Source of the DNA: Candidatus Aalborgicola defluviihabitans
GTDB taxonomy: Bacteria > Pseudomonadota > Gammaproteobacteria > Burkholderiales > Burkholderiaceae_C
Assembly (NCBI GenBank): GCA_016705575.1
Contig: JADIXX010000003.1
Location: forward strand, 124,001 to 188,000
Direction of reading: 5' to 3'
DNA length: 64,000 nt
The translations under genes were made by a program, and so were the position numbers. The notes beneath the pieces are model-generated. The model saw nothing but the letters and a program-made list of their open reading frames with translations. It did no database searches and had not been told where the DNA came from. Numbering within the stretch: the stretch's first letter is position 1; each line of letters opens with the position of its first letter. Below are positions 14,478 to 23,310 of the stretch, in pieces.

Positions 14478-17222
14478 ATGTCGTCTTCCCCCGCAGATTC
14501 TGTTGCTGTTGCCCCCATGATGCTGTCCGGCCTGGAGCCAGTTACCGTAAACGCCCAGTCGCTGTTTGTCAATATTGGCGAGCGCACCAACGTCACCGGT
14601 TCCAAGGCTTTTGCCCGCATGATTTTGAATGGCGACTTCGACCAGGCACTATCCGTGGCGCGCCAGCAGGTGGAAAACGGCGCGCAAATCATCGATATCA
14701 ACATGGACGAGGCCATGCTCGACAGCCAGGCTGCCATGGTGCGCTTTTTGAACCTGATCGCCTCTGAGCCCGATATCTCCCGTGTGCCGGTGATGATTGA
14801 TTCGAGTAAATGGAGCGTCATTGAGGCCGGCCTGCGCTGCGTGCAGGGCAAAGGCATTGTCAACTCCATCAGCATGAAGGAAGGCGTTGAAGCCTTCAAG
14901 CAGCAGGCCAAGCTGGTGCGCCGCTACGGTGCCGCCGCCGTGGTGATGGCGTTTGACGAGCAGGGTCAGGCTGATACCTACCAGCGCAAGATCGAGATTT
15001 GCGAGCGTGCCTACCGCATCTTGGTAGACGAAGTGGGTTTTCCGCCGGAAGACATCATCTTCGACCCCAACATCTTCGCCATTGCCACCGGCATTGAAGA
15101 ACACAACAACTACGCGGTGGACTTCATCAACGCCACGCGCTGGATCAAAGAAAACCTGCCCGGCGCCAAGGTGAGCGGCGGCGTGTCCAACGTGAGCTTT
15201 TCATTTCGGGGCAATGACCCCGTGCGCGAGGCCATTCACACTGTGTTTTTGTACCACGCCATTGCGGCGGGCATGGACATGGGCATTGTCAACGCCGGCA
15301 TGGTGGGCGTCTATGACGACCTGGAGCCGGAGCTGCGGGAGCGGGTGGAAGACGTCGTGCTCAATCGCCGACCCGACGCCGGCGAGCGCCTGGTGGAGAT
15401 TGCTGAGACCGCCAAGAGCGGCGCCAAGGACGAGAGCAAAAAGCTGGAATGGCGTGGCACGGTGGAGCACCCCGCAACGGTTGGCCAGCGCCTCTCGCAC
15501 GCCATGGTGCATGGCATTACCGACTTCATCGTGCAAGACACCGAAGAAGCCTACCAGGCGGTGTTGGCCCAGGGTGGCCGCCCGCTGCATGTGATTGAAG
15601 GCCCTCTGATGGTTGGCATGAACATCGTGGGTGACCTGTTTGGTCAGGGCAAGATGTTCCTGCCCCAAGTGGTCAAGAGCGCGCGGGTGATGAAGCAGGC
15701 CGTGGCGCATTTGATTCCGTATATTGAAGAAGAAAAGCGCCAGGACGAAGCGGCTGGGCGCGACGTCAAAACCAAGGGCAAGATCGTGATTGCCACCGTC
15801 AAAGGTGACGTGCACGACATCGGCAAGAACATCGTCACCGTGGTCTTGCAGTGCAACAATTTTGAGGTGATCAACATGGGCGTCATGGTGCCCTGCCACG
15901 AGATTCTGGCGCGCGCCAAGGTCGAAGGCGCGGACATCGTGGGCCTCTCAGGCCTGATCACCCCCAGCCTGGAAGAAATGCAGTACGTGGCCGGTGAGAT
16001 GCAGAAGGACGACTACTTTCGCATCAAGAAAATCCCGCTGCTCATCGGTGGCGCAACCTGTAGCCGGGTGCACACCGCCGTGCGCATTGCTCCGCATTAC
16101 GACGGCCCAGTTGCCTATGTGCCCGATGCCTCGCGCAGCGTGGGCGTGGCGCAAAGCCTGCTGGGCGACGGTGCTGCCAGTTTCCTCGCGGAACTGAGCG
16201 CCGACTACGCCAAGGTGCGCCACCAGCACGCCAACAAAAAGCAAACGCCGCTGTGGCCGCTGGAGAAAGCCCGCGCCAACAAGACGGTGGTCGACTGGAG
16301 CCGCTACACGCCCACCGTACCCAAATTCATTGGCCGGCGCGTGTTTAAAAACTTTGATCTGGGCGAGCTGGTGCCATTCATCGACTGGGGTCCGTTCTTT
16401 CAGACCTGGGACTTGGCCGGGCCGTACCCCGCCATTCTGAAAGACGCCGTGGTGGGCGAAGAAGCCACACGTGTTTTTGTCGACGGGCAGGCATTGCTCA
16501 AGAAAATAGTGGATGGCCGCTGGCTCACCGCCAATGGCGTGATAGCCCTGTACCCCGCCAACAGCGTGGACGATGATGACATTGCTTTTTACACCGACGA
16601 GACCCGCACCGAGCGGGCCCTGACCTGGTACGGCCTGCGCCAGCAGACCGAAAAGCAGGTGGTCGATGGAATCCAGATGCCCAGCCGCTGTCTGGCCGAT
16701 TTTGTGGCGCCCCAGGGCCCGGACTATGCCGGCCTGTTTGCCGTGACCGCCGGCATTGGCGCCGACAAGCATGCCCAGGCCTTCGAGGCCGTGCGCGACG
16801 ACTACTCCGCCATCCTGCTCAAGTCGCTGGCAGACCGGCTAGCCGAGGCTTTTGCGGAAATGATGCACAAGAAGGTGCGAACCGACCTGTGGGGCTATGC
16901 GGTGCAAGAAGACCTGGGCCACGACGCGCTGATTGCCGAACAATACCGTGGCATTCGCCCTGCACCGGGCTACCCTGCCTGCCCGGACCACAGTGTCAAG
17001 AAAGAGATGTTTGCCCTGCTGCAGTGCGACGAAGTGGGCATGACCGTCACCGAGAGCCTGGCCATGACGCCGGCCTCCAGCGTCAGCGGCTTCTACATTG
17101 CCCACCCGGACAGTACCTATTTCAGCGTGGGCCGCGTGGGAGACGACCAGGTGCAGAACCTGGCTCAGCGACGCAATATGAATTTGCCCGACCTGAAGCG
17201 CCTGTTGGCACCGAATCTGTAA
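14478..17222 (+). CDS. metH: Methionine synthase, folate/cobalamin/activation modules (C-terminal protein)
   Basis: This 914-residue protein supplies the other MetH domains. The methyltetrahydrofolate-binding barrel starts at FVNIGERTNVTGS (near residue 30). The cobalamin cap and Rossmann domain contain the axial-histidine motif GDVHDIGKN with His near residue 446, and SGLITPSLEEM. The C-terminal AdoMet activation domain carries RPAPGYPACPDHS near 826. Together with the 7026-8102 product it completes cobalamin-dependent methionine synthase. The start ATG 14478 is set by the riboswitch Shine-Dalgarno; the frame continuing upstream through the aptamer is not coding. The gene lies 6.4 kb from its partner. 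Confidence 0.95.
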   Translation: MSSSPADSVAVAPMMLSGLEPVTVNAQSLFVNIGERTNVTGSKAFARMILNGDFDQALSVARQQVENGAQIIDINMDEAMLDSQAAMVRFLNLIASEPDISRVPVMIDSSKWSVIEAGLRCVQGKGIVNSISMKEGVEAFKQQAKLVRRYGAAAVVMAFDEQGQADTYQRKIEICERAYRILVDEVGFPPEDIIFDPNIFAIATGIEEHNNYAVDFINATRWIKENLPGAKVSGGVSNVSFSFRGNDPVREAIHTVFLYHAIAAGMDMGIVNAGMVGVYDDLEPELRERVEDVVLNRRPDAGERLVEIAETAKSGAKDESKKLEWRGTVEHPATVGQRLSHAMVHGITDFIVQDTEEAYQAVLAQGGRPLHVIEGPLMVGMNIVGDLFGQGKMFLPQVVKSARVMKQAVAHLIPYIEEEKRQDEAAGRDVKTKGKIVIATVKGDVHDIGKNIVTVVLQCNNFEVINMGVMVPCHEILARAKVEGADIVGLSGLITPSLEEMQYVAGEMQKDDYFRIKKIPLLIGGATCSRVHTAVRIAPHYDGPVAYVPDASRSVGVAQSLLGDGAASFLAELSADYAKVRHQHANKKQTPLWPLEKARANKTVVDWSRYTPTVPKFIGRRVFKNFDLGELVPFIDWGPFFQTWDLAGPYPAILKDAVVGEEATRVFVDGQALLKKIVDGRWLTANGVIALYPANSVDDDDIAFYTDETRTERALTWYGLRQQTEKQVVDGIQMPSRCLADFVAPQGPDYAGLFAVTAGIGADKHAQAFEAVRDDYSAILLKSLADRLAEAFAEMMHKKVRTDLWGYAVQEDLGHDALIAEQYRGIRPAPGYPACPDHSVKKEMFALLQCDEVGMTVTESLAMTPASSVSGFYIAHPDSTYFSVGRVGDDQVQNLAQRRNMNLPDLKRLLAPNL

Positions 17223-17241
17223 CTAGAGGAAAACTGTACCT

Positions 17242-17964
17242 ATGTCGAACGAACTGACCCCACCCGTATCCCCGACTCCAAACACCTCCAGCCGCTGGCT
17301 GTGGGCCGCTGTTGGCGCACTGGGTGCTGCCACGCTGGCCATGGGCGTGGCGCTGGTGCAAATGCGCTCCGCTCCCGTGGCGCCTGCCGCTCAGCCAGAA
17401 GCTGTGGTTGTCAGCCCTGCACCGGTCGCTAGCACCGCACAGCTTGCAACCAGCGAACCGGTTGTCGCTGTACCCAGCGTTTTGGAAGAAAAACCAGAAC
17501 CAGCCCTCGTCAAACCTGCGCAGACAACTACTAAAAAGGTAGCAAAACGCGCACCCGCTGCACCCCCATCGCCAGTGGCCACGCCGGCACCAGAGTTGCC
17601 AATGGCGACCCAGACACCACCACCGCCTCCCGTTGCGGTGTGTGCCCATTGCGGCACGGTGGTGGCCGTTACGCCAGTTGAGCGTGAGGGCGCTGGCAGT
17701 GGTGCCGGTGCGGTCGCTGGCGCGGTATTGGGCGGTCTTCTGGGTAACCAGGTAGGCGGTGGCACTGGCAAAACCCTCGCTACGGTGGCCGGCGCAGTCG
17801 GCGGTGGTTTGGCTGGCAATAGCGTCGAAAAGAAGATGAAGAAAGTTACGGTTTACCTGGTGGACGTGCGCATGGACAATGGCGCTGGTGTGCGGGTCGA
17901 AACCCAATCCGTGGTGTCGGTAGGGCAGCATGTCAACATCCATGATGGCGTTCTGAGCCAGTAA
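17242..17964 (+). CDS. Glycine-zipper 2TM domain envelope protein
   Basis: The 240-residue protein has an N-terminal membrane anchor (WLWAAVGALGAATLAMGVAL, residues 20-39). A long Ala/Pro-rich linker of low complexity follows. Next come a CAHCGTVVAVTPVERE segment and the glycine-zipper repeat AGAVLGGLLGNQVGGG...GAVGGGLAGNSVEKK typical of SlyB/YcfJ-type outer-membrane proteins. The C-terminal ~50 residues form a small beta domain. It probably sits in the periplasm with its zipper in or at a membrane. It begins 20 bases after metH, preceded by AGAGGAAA, and may be read through from it. Confidence 0.8.
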   Translation: MSNELTPPVSPTPNTSSRWLWAAVGALGAATLAMGVALVQMRSAPVAPAAQPEAVVVSPAPVASTAQLATSEPVVAVPSVLEEKPEPALVKPAQTTTKKVAKRAPAAPPSPVATPAPELPMATQTPPPPPVAVCAHCGTVVAVTPVEREGAGSGAGAVAGAVLGGLLGNQVGGGTGKTLATVAGAVGGGLAGNSVEKKMKKVTVYLVDVRMDNGAGVRVETQSVVSVGQHVNIHDGVLSQ

Positions 17965-18084
17965 TGTGCTAACCGCCCGACGCCGGCAAGACGTTGGGCT
18001 ACCGCGCACCCCACCGGGTGTTTTACAACCTACCCGTTCGACCTCCTACACTGCATGCCGTTGCACTTTGTACAGGAAGCTGTG

Positions 18085-18142
18085 GACTAAAATGTGCTCT
18101 AGCCCTCGTGGAATATACGTATACAGCTATTTAATTTATAGC
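18085..18142 (-). repeat. Dispersed GAGGGCTAG repeat, copy 2 (reverse orientation)
   Basis: On the minus strand, GCTATAAATTAAATAGCTG begins at 18142 and GAGGGCTAGAG begins exactly 35 bases later. This matches copy 1 in spacing and core. It lies at the 3' end of the MFS transporter gene and overlaps its last codons by about 12 bases. The inner TATACGTATA is palindromic. Confidence 0.8.
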
Positions 18143-19324
18143 GATTCTTCGTTTTGTGGAAAACTTCTGGGCCATAGCCAACGCTCCAATTCCCAGGAGA
18201 CTGAGGCACAGCAGCGCCGTCAGACCCAGGGTGTAGCCATTCTGCGGACTCCATAGCAAGCCCAGACCCAACGGAGCCGCTGCGCGGGCCAAAGCCAGCG
18301 GAATACCCAAAGCACCATTGAGCGTGGCGACATGCTCTCGGTTCACATATTCGGCAATGACAGTGCCATTGACGATGGTCAGCATGCCGTTGCCCATGCC
18401 CCATACCGCCACAAACGCCAAGACCAGGGCAAAGTGCGCCCCGGCGGTGGAGGGTGCTGCCAGCAAAGCCAGCAACCCCAAAGGAATCAAGCAAGGAATC
18501 AGGCGGTTGGTGAAGTGCAGGTCAAGGTGTCGTTCAAAAAAATACAGCAAAAGCCGTCCAAACACCTGGACAACCCCAATGCTGGCCGGAATGGCGATGA
18601 CCCAGGCCTCGGCCAGGCCATGCTCGCGCAGCAGGCTCACCATGTGGGCAGGCAGGGCCACGGTCACAGACATCATCAGCACCACAAAAGCACCGATCAG
18701 CAGAAACGGCGTGCTGGTCAGGTGGTGCATTAACCCGGGCGTTTTTTCTGCCGCCGCCTTCGGCTGGATGGGAGCCGGGCGTGGTGCGCCACGCAGCACG
18801 ATGGCGTGCAGGGGTGCACACACCAGCAGGTGCAGCATTGCGAGCGCCATCATGGCGTGGCGCCAGCCAAACTGCGCTATCAACCACGCCGTCAAAGGAA
18901 TAAATACGGTACTGGCCAGGCCGCCCAAAAAGGTCATGGTGATGATGGCGCGACGAAAGTCGTGCGGAAAGCGTCGGGTGACTACGGCAAACACCGGTGC
19001 GTACAGCATGGCTGCCATGGCTAGGCCCAAGCCGACCCAAACGGCATACAGACCCACTACATGGGTCACCCAGCCATGGGCCAGCAGGCATAGGCCGGCC
19101 AGCACGGACCCGGCTGTCATGACGGCGCGCTCGTGCCCGCGATCAATCCAGCGCCCAACAGGGTAGGCCATCAGCCCCTCGGCCAGCAAAGCCAGGCTAA
19201 ACGCGAGGGAAGACTGTGCACGGGTCAACCCCAGATCATGCTCCAACGGCCCCATGATCAGGGTGAAGGCATAAAACACGCTGCCCCAGCTGATGAGCTG
19301 GGCCAATGACAACCAGCCCACCAA
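18131..19324 (-). CDS. MFS transporter
   Basis: This major-facilitator protein of about 400 residues and 12 helices starts at WLSLAQLISWGSVFYAF. It has the loop 2-3 signature region GRWIDRGHERAVMTAG, a central cytoplasmic loop (PRPAPIQPKAAAEKT) and a C-terminal half with similar helices. The substrate is not predictable; the general type resembles small-acid or drug transporters. The start is unclear. TTG 19324 is the first candidate, but the frame stays open upstream with no ATG, and a CTG 13 codons further up (LTPQASTPAYNPRL) is another possibility. Confidence 0.82.
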   Translation of the reverse strand: MVGWLSLAQLISWGSVFYAFTLIMGPLEHDLGLTRAQSSLAFSLALLAEGLMAYPVGRWIDRGHERAVMTAGSVLAGLCLLAHGWVTHVVGLYAVWVGLGLAMAAMLYAPVFAVVTRRFPHDFRRAIITMTFLGGLASTVFIPLTAWLIAQFGWRHAMMALAMLHLLVCAPLHAIVLRGAPRPAPIQPKAAAEKTPGLMHHLTSTPFLLIGAFVVLMMSVTVALPAHMVSLLREHGLAEAWVIAIPASIGVVQVFGRLLLYFFERHLDLHFTNRLIPCLIPLGLLALLAAPSTAGAHFALVLAFVAVWGMGNGMLTIVNGTVIAEYVNREHVATLNGALGIPLALARAAAPLGLGLLWSPQNGYTLGLTALLCLSLLGIGALAMAQKFSTKRRIAIN

Positions 19325-19381
19325 GCGCGGGTTGTAAGCGGGTGTGCTGGCTTGTGGTGTCAGCTTTGGGTGCCTGTGTGC

Positions 19382-20296
19382 TTAGTCGGAAACTTGATCG
19401 GAAGGGTACTTCCACAGGTCGCGCAACAGGTAATTCATGGGGATGTTGAGCGAAGTGTTGTTTGGGGGAATGGGTTTGGTGAACCAGCGGTCGTAAATGG
19501 TATAGGCCTCGCGGGAACTGATCAGGCGCTTCATTTCCTCGTCGACTATGGCCTTGAGTTCGGGGTCGCTTTTGGACATGACGATGGACAGAGGCTCCAG
19601 CGTCAGGTACTTGCCAACCACCTTGAGCTTCGTTGGGTCGGGACGACTGGCGATCAGGCCGAGCAGCAGCACGTCATCCATGGCAAAGGCATCGGCCTGC
19701 CCTTTTTCGATCATCTCGGCGGCCTGCTTGTGGTCGTTGACCTTCATGATGTTGATGCGCATCAGCCGCTCGGTGTTGGCACGGGTGACAGCTGCCAGCG
19801 AAGGCGTGCCAAAAGACGACAGCAGCGTCAGCCCCTCCATACCCCGCAGGTCGGTAATTTTGCTGTCAGAACGCACCATGAAACGGGTGCCGGTTATGTA
19901 ATGGGGGATGGTGAAGGCCACTTTTTCACGGCGTTCGGCATTGTTGCCCGTGGAGCCACATTCCAGGTCAGCCTTGTTTTGCTCGATGGCCTTGATCTGG
20001 TTGAACTCGGTGACTGGCAGGTACGCAATGGTTAATGTTTTGAGCGCCAGGTTCTTGCGGATCGCCTCAGTTACCTTGAGGCACAGGTCTATGGTGTAGC
20101 CAATGGCGTGTTTGTCAGCGTCCAGGTAGGCAAACGGGATGGCTGTACTGCGGTGCGCAAGCGTGATCTTGCCACTCTGGCGTATGCGTTCCAGCACGGG
20201 CCCGGCATTGGCGGACCACGAGGTGGCAACCAAGGTCAGGGCGGTCAGGATAGTTGCATTCAGTGTGCGCAGGGCGGTGGCGTGGCGAAACAGCAT
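19382..20296 (-). CDS. Amino-acid ABC transporter substrate-binding protein (glutamate/aspartate type)
   Basis: This 304-residue periplasmic binding protein of the bacterial extracellular solute-binding family 3 begins with a signal peptide (MLFRHATALR..., cleaved near SANAG). ERIRQSGKITLAHRSTAIPFAYLD and IGYTIDLCLKV are typical first strands. FNQIKAIEQNKADLECGSTGNNAER is close to the GltI-type binding motif. No permease or ATPase gene is adjacent, so it works with a transporter elsewhere or as an orphan. ATG 20296 is chosen because it begins the signal peptide; the longer open frame adds 21 unlikely residues. Confidence 0.87.
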   Translation of the reverse strand: MLFRHATALRTLNATILTALTLVATSWSANAGPVLERIRQSGKITLAHRSTAIPFAYLDADKHAIGYTIDLCLKVTEAIRKNLALKTLTIAYLPVTEFNQIKAIEQNKADLECGSTGNNAERREKVAFTIPHYITGTRFMVRSDSKITDLRGMEGLTLLSSFGTPSLAAVTRANTERLMRINIMKVNDHKQAAEMIEKGQADAFAMDDVLLLGLIASRPDPTKLKVVGKYLTLEPLSIVMSKSDPELKAIVDEEMKRLISSREAYTIYDRWFTKPIPPNNTSLNIPMNYLLRDLWKYPSDQVSD

Positions 20297-20411
20297 AGTT
20301 GGACACTCTGGTTGTGCGACGGAAGCATGGATTGTCCCGCCAAAAAAGGTATGGCGCATTGTGTGCTACATACCCAGTTAGCGCAGAATCATATCGGAGT
20401 ACGCGATGGTC

Positions 20412-21959
20412 CTAGGGGGACACTGTGCGGCGGTACTGCATGGCCTCGGCCACGTGGCCGATTTGCGTGTGCTGCGAACCAGCCAGATCGGCTATGGTAC
20501 GCGCCACTTTGAGTGTGCGGTGCGTGCCGCGCGCCGACCAGCCCAGGCGCGCTGCGGCCATGTGCAAAAACTGCAGTGCATCCGCTGCCAGCAGGGCGTG
20601 CTGGTCAATGGCCTGGCCTTGTAGGGCCATATTGCTGCTGCCTTGACGATCCATGGCCCGCTGGCGAGCCGCTACGCAACGCTGGCGAATACTGGTGCTG
20701 GATTCACCCAACTGTGCCCCCAGCAAATCGGAGTGGGGCACCTGGGGTACGTCCACGTGCAGATCGATGCGGTCCATCAGCGGCCCACTCAATTTGGATT
20801 GGTAGCGGCGGATCTGATCGGGCGTGCAACGGCAGCGATGGCTTGCACTGCCCAGGTAACCGCAGGGGCAGGGGTTCATGGCACCCACCAATTGAAAACG
20901 CGCCGGAAATTCGCAGCGCTGCGCCGCCCGCGAGATGGTGATGGCGCCAGTCTCCAGGGGCTCACGCAGCGCCTCCAGTGCTGTGCGCTGAAATTCTGGC
21001 ATTTCGTCCAGAAACAGGACGCCGTGGTGGGCAAGGGATACTTCGCCGGGACGCGGTGGTGATCCGCCGCCTACCAGAGCCACGGCGCTGGCCGAGTGGT
21101 GGGGCGAGCAGGTGGGCCGTTGACCCCAGTTTTCAATCGCAAAGCGTCCGCGCAGGCTGCTGATGGCGGCGCTTTGCAGCGCCTCTTCACATGACATGGG
21201 CGGCAGCAGTCCGGCAAAACGTTGCGCCAACATGGACTTGCCAGAACCCGGTGGCCCCACCATGAGCAGACTGTGGCCTCCAGCGGCAGCAATTTCCAGG
21301 GCGCGCTTGGCACCGGCCTGACCTTTGACGTCGGCCATATCGGGGCCGGTACGATGCGGGGTGTGCAGAACCGCCTCCACACGGCACCAGCCGTCATCGG
21401 GCACGGGCTCCGTGTCGTCCTGGGCCGCTGCAGTGCTGCCAGGCGGGACAAACTGGCGAACCACGTCCAGCAGGTGGCGGGCCCGGTACACCTGAGAGCC
21501 AGGTACCAGAGCCGCCTCCTCGGCATTGCCGGGTGGCAATACCAACTTGGGAACTGCAGTGGTGCTGTGCAAGGCCAACGCCATGGCCAATGCGCCCCGC
21601 ACAGGCTGCAACGCTCCGGTTAGCGACAGCTCGCCGGCAAACTCATAGTCTGCCAAACGGCTGCCGTCAATCTGCCCACTGGCGGCCAGAATGCCCAATG
21701 CAATGGGAAGGTCGAGTCGGCCGGAGTCTTTGGGCAGGTCAGCCGGCGCCAGATTGACGGTGATACGTTGGTTGTGCGGAAATTGCAAGCCAGCATTTTG
21801 AATGGCGCAGCGAACCCGCTCGCGGGCTTCCTTGACCTCCATATCGGCCAGCCCAACCAGGGTAAAGCTGGGTAGCCCATTGGCCAGATGCACTTCCACG
21901 GTGACCCGCGCGGCCTCCAGGCCCCGCAAAGCACGGCTTTGCACCAAAGACAAGCCCAT
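20412..21959 (-). CDS. comM: ComM/YifB family Mg-chelatase-like AAA ATPase
   Basis: The 515-residue protein has the ComM layout. An N-terminal Lon-protease-like fold starts at GLSLVQSRALRGLEA and continues through VGLADMEVKEARERVR and DLPKDSGRLDLPIALG. The central chelatase AAA core has Walker A MVGPPGSGKSMLA and Walker B VLFLDEMPEF. The zinc-like cysteines are in NPCPCGYLGSASHRCRC, and a C-terminal helical lid follows. ComM is a hexameric helicase that extends heteroduplex during natural transformation. ATG 21959 (MGLSLVQ) matches the family start. A LexA-type box lies 71 bases upstream. Confidence 0.94.
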   Translation of the reverse strand: MGLSLVQSRALRGLEAARVTVEVHLANGLPSFTLVGLADMEVKEARERVRCAIQNAGLQFPHNQRITVNLAPADLPKDSGRLDLPIALGILAASGQIDGSRLADYEFAGELSLTGALQPVRGALAMALALHSTTAVPKLVLPPGNAEEAALVPGSQVYRARHLLDVVRQFVPPGSTAAAQDDTEPVPDDGWCRVEAVLHTPHRTGPDMADVKGQAGAKRALEIAAAGGHSLLMVGPPGSGKSMLAQRFAGLLPPMSCEEALQSAAISSLRGRFAIENWGQRPTCSPHHSASAVALVGGGSPPRPGEVSLAHHGVLFLDEMPEFQRTALEALREPLETGAITISRAAQRCEFPARFQLVGAMNPCPCGYLGSASHRCRCTPDQIRRYQSKLSGPLMDRIDLHVDVPQVPHSDLLGAQLGESSTSIRQRCVAARQRAMDRQGSSNMALQGQAIDQHALLAADALQFLHMAAARLGWSARGTHRTLKVARTIADLAGSQHTQIGHVAEAMQYRRTVSP

Positions 21960-22010
21960 AGCCCATGCTCCCAAAAAGTGCGCACTGTCCAGACCTTTGC
22001 GCCCAGGTTA

Positions 22011-22027
22011 TGCACTAGACTAGTGCA
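22011..22027. promoter_or_regulatory. Probable NtrC binding site
   Basis: TGCACTAG-A-CTAGTGCA is a perfect 17-base palindrome that fits the NtrC consensus TGCACY-N5-RGTGCA. It lies 84 bases upstream of a sigma-54 promoter, a normal enhancer distance. It supports nitrogen control of the porin-glnK-amtB operon. Confidence 0.75.
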
Positions 22028-22029
22028 AA

Positions 22030-22045
22030 CTGTAAATATATACAG
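22030..22045. promoter_or_regulatory. LexA-type (SOS) box candidate
   Basis: CTGTAAATATATACAG is an exact CTGT-N8-ACAG with an all-A/T centre, as in the classic proteobacterial LexA site. It lies 71 bases upstream of the comM start (minus strand) and between the NtrC site and sigma-54 promoter of the plus-strand operon. Control of comM is the simpler reading. Confidence 0.55.
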
Positions 22046-22110
22046 TCATCATAGCGATATCTGTACGCCAACGTCAACGGTCAAGCGCGATACAGACCTT
22101 GAATGGCATG

Positions 22111-22126
22111 TGGCATGCATCGTGCT
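22111..22126 (+). promoter_or_regulatory. Sigma-54 promoter
   Basis: TGGCATGCATCGTGCT matches the TGGCACG-N4-TTGCW consensus at the GG and GC core with correct spacing and has two mismatches. The inferred transcription start is near 22138, giving a leader of about 25 bases before the porin ATG at 22163. Confidence 0.75.
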
Positions 22127-22162
22127 AAGTGGGACTATCCCCTTAACCGATCGGAGCCTTCA

Positions 22163-22930
22163 ATGCCAACCAAGTCCAAGACCCTTCTCGCCCTCGCCTG
22201 TGCACTGGCCGGTACGGCCGCTCTGGCACAAACGGCTGCCCCGGCTGCTGAGCCGCAGTCCACCCTGAGCTTCAACGTAGGCGTTGTGAGCGACTACCGC
22301 TTTCGCAGCGTGGCACAGACGTCGTTCAAGCCCGCGCTCCAGTTGGGGGCTGACTACGCCCACAAGAGTGGTGCCTACGTTGGCATCTGGGGTTCCAACA
22401 TCAATTGGATCAAGGACTATGTGGGTGCCACCGATGGTTCCACCGAAGTCGATCTGTACGGCGGCTTCAAGGGTGAAATCGCCAAGGATTTAGCCTTTGA
22501 CGTGGGCGTGATCACCTACCAATACCCCGGCAACACGGCCGATACGGTGCTGGCCAACGCCAACACCACAGAAGTCTATGGTGCACTGACCTTTGGCATC
22601 GTCACCGCCAAGTACAGCCAGGCCACCAGCAACTTCATTGCCAACCCCGACAGCAAGGGTGCGAACTACCTTGAACTGGCTGCCGCATTGGATCTGGGCA
22701 ATGGCTTCACGCTGACTCCGCACGTGGGCCGCCAGAGCATTCCCAACCAGGCTGGCAATGCAGGGGATTACACCGATTGGTCGCTGACGCTGACCAAGGA
22801 CTTCGGTACCGGCCTGACGGCCTCCATAGCAGCCATGACCACTGACGCCAAGGACGCGTTCTACAAGGTCGGAGGCTTTGACAACCTGGGCAAGAACGCA
22901 CTGACCGTCGGCGTCAAGTACACGTTCTGA
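22163..22930 (+). CDS. TorF-family putative porin
   Basis: The 255-residue protein begins with a signal peptide (MPTKSKTLLALACALAGTAALAQ). It continues as an outer-membrane beta-barrel: LSFNVGVVSDYRFRSVAQT, then alternating aromatic strands, ending in the C-terminal barrel signal LTVGVKYTF. The SDYRFRGxSQT-like opening is typical of the TorF/Gcw_chp family. It is the first gene of an operon with glnK and amtB behind sigma-54 and NtrC sites, so it probably lets small nitrogen compounds cross the outer membrane under nitrogen limitation. The substrate is inference. Confidence 0.88.
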   Translation: MPTKSKTLLALACALAGTAALAQTAAPAAEPQSTLSFNVGVVSDYRFRSVAQTSFKPALQLGADYAHKSGAYVGIWGSNINWIKDYVGATDGSTEVDLYGGFKGEIAKDLAFDVGVITYQYPGNTADTVLANANTTEVYGALTFGIVTAKYSQATSNFIANPDSKGANYLELAAALDLGNGFTLTPHVGRQSIPNQAGNAGDYTDWSLTLTKDFGTGLTASIAAMTTDAKDAFYKVGGFDNLGKNALTVGVKYTF

Positions 22931-22959
22931 TGGCGTCGATCAACACACAAGGAAGCACC

Positions 22960-23298
22960 ATGAAACTCGTAACGGCAATCATCAAACCATTCAAGCTCGA
23001 CGAGGTGCGCGAAGCCCTGTCCGGCATGGGCGTGCAGGGCATCACCGTCACCGAAGTCAAAGGCTTTGGGCGTCAAAAAGGGCACACCGAGCTGTACCGT
23101 GGCGCGGAGTACGTGGTCGACTTTTTGCCCAAGGTCAAGATAGAAGCGGCGGTCGACGACGCGCTGGTGGAACGCGTGATTGAGGCCATCGAAGGCGCCG
23201 CTCGCACCGGCAAGATCGGCGACGGCAAGATTTTTGTGTACGACCTGGAACAGGTCGTGCGCATCCGCACCGGCGAGACCGGCAACGACGCCCTGTGA
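22960..23298 (+). CDS. glnK: Nitrogen regulatory protein P-II, GlnK type
   Basis: The 112-residue PII trimer protein senses ATP/ADP and 2-oxoglutarate. The start MKLVTAIIKPFKLDEVREAL is canonical. The T-loop contains GHTELYRGAEY with uridylylation site Y51. AARTGKIGDGKIFVYDLEQVVRIRTGE is the conserved C-terminal block. Its position directly upstream of amtB identifies it as GlnK, which plugs AmtB when nitrogen is plentiful. ATG 22960 follows AAGGAAG; the earlier frame start overlapping the porin stop adds ten unlikely residues. Confidence 0.97.
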   Translation: MKLVTAIIKPFKLDEVREALSGMGVQGITVTEVKGFGRQKGHTELYRGAEYVVDFLPKVKIEAAVDDALVERVIEAIEGAARTGKIGDGKIFVYDLEQVVRIRTGETGNDAL

Positions 23299-23310
23299 TT
23301 GGAAAACACC

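Noticed and set aside
22103..22162. Upstream start for the TorF porin
   Set aside because: It would begin inside the sigma-54 promoter; ATG 22163 gives a correct signal peptide.
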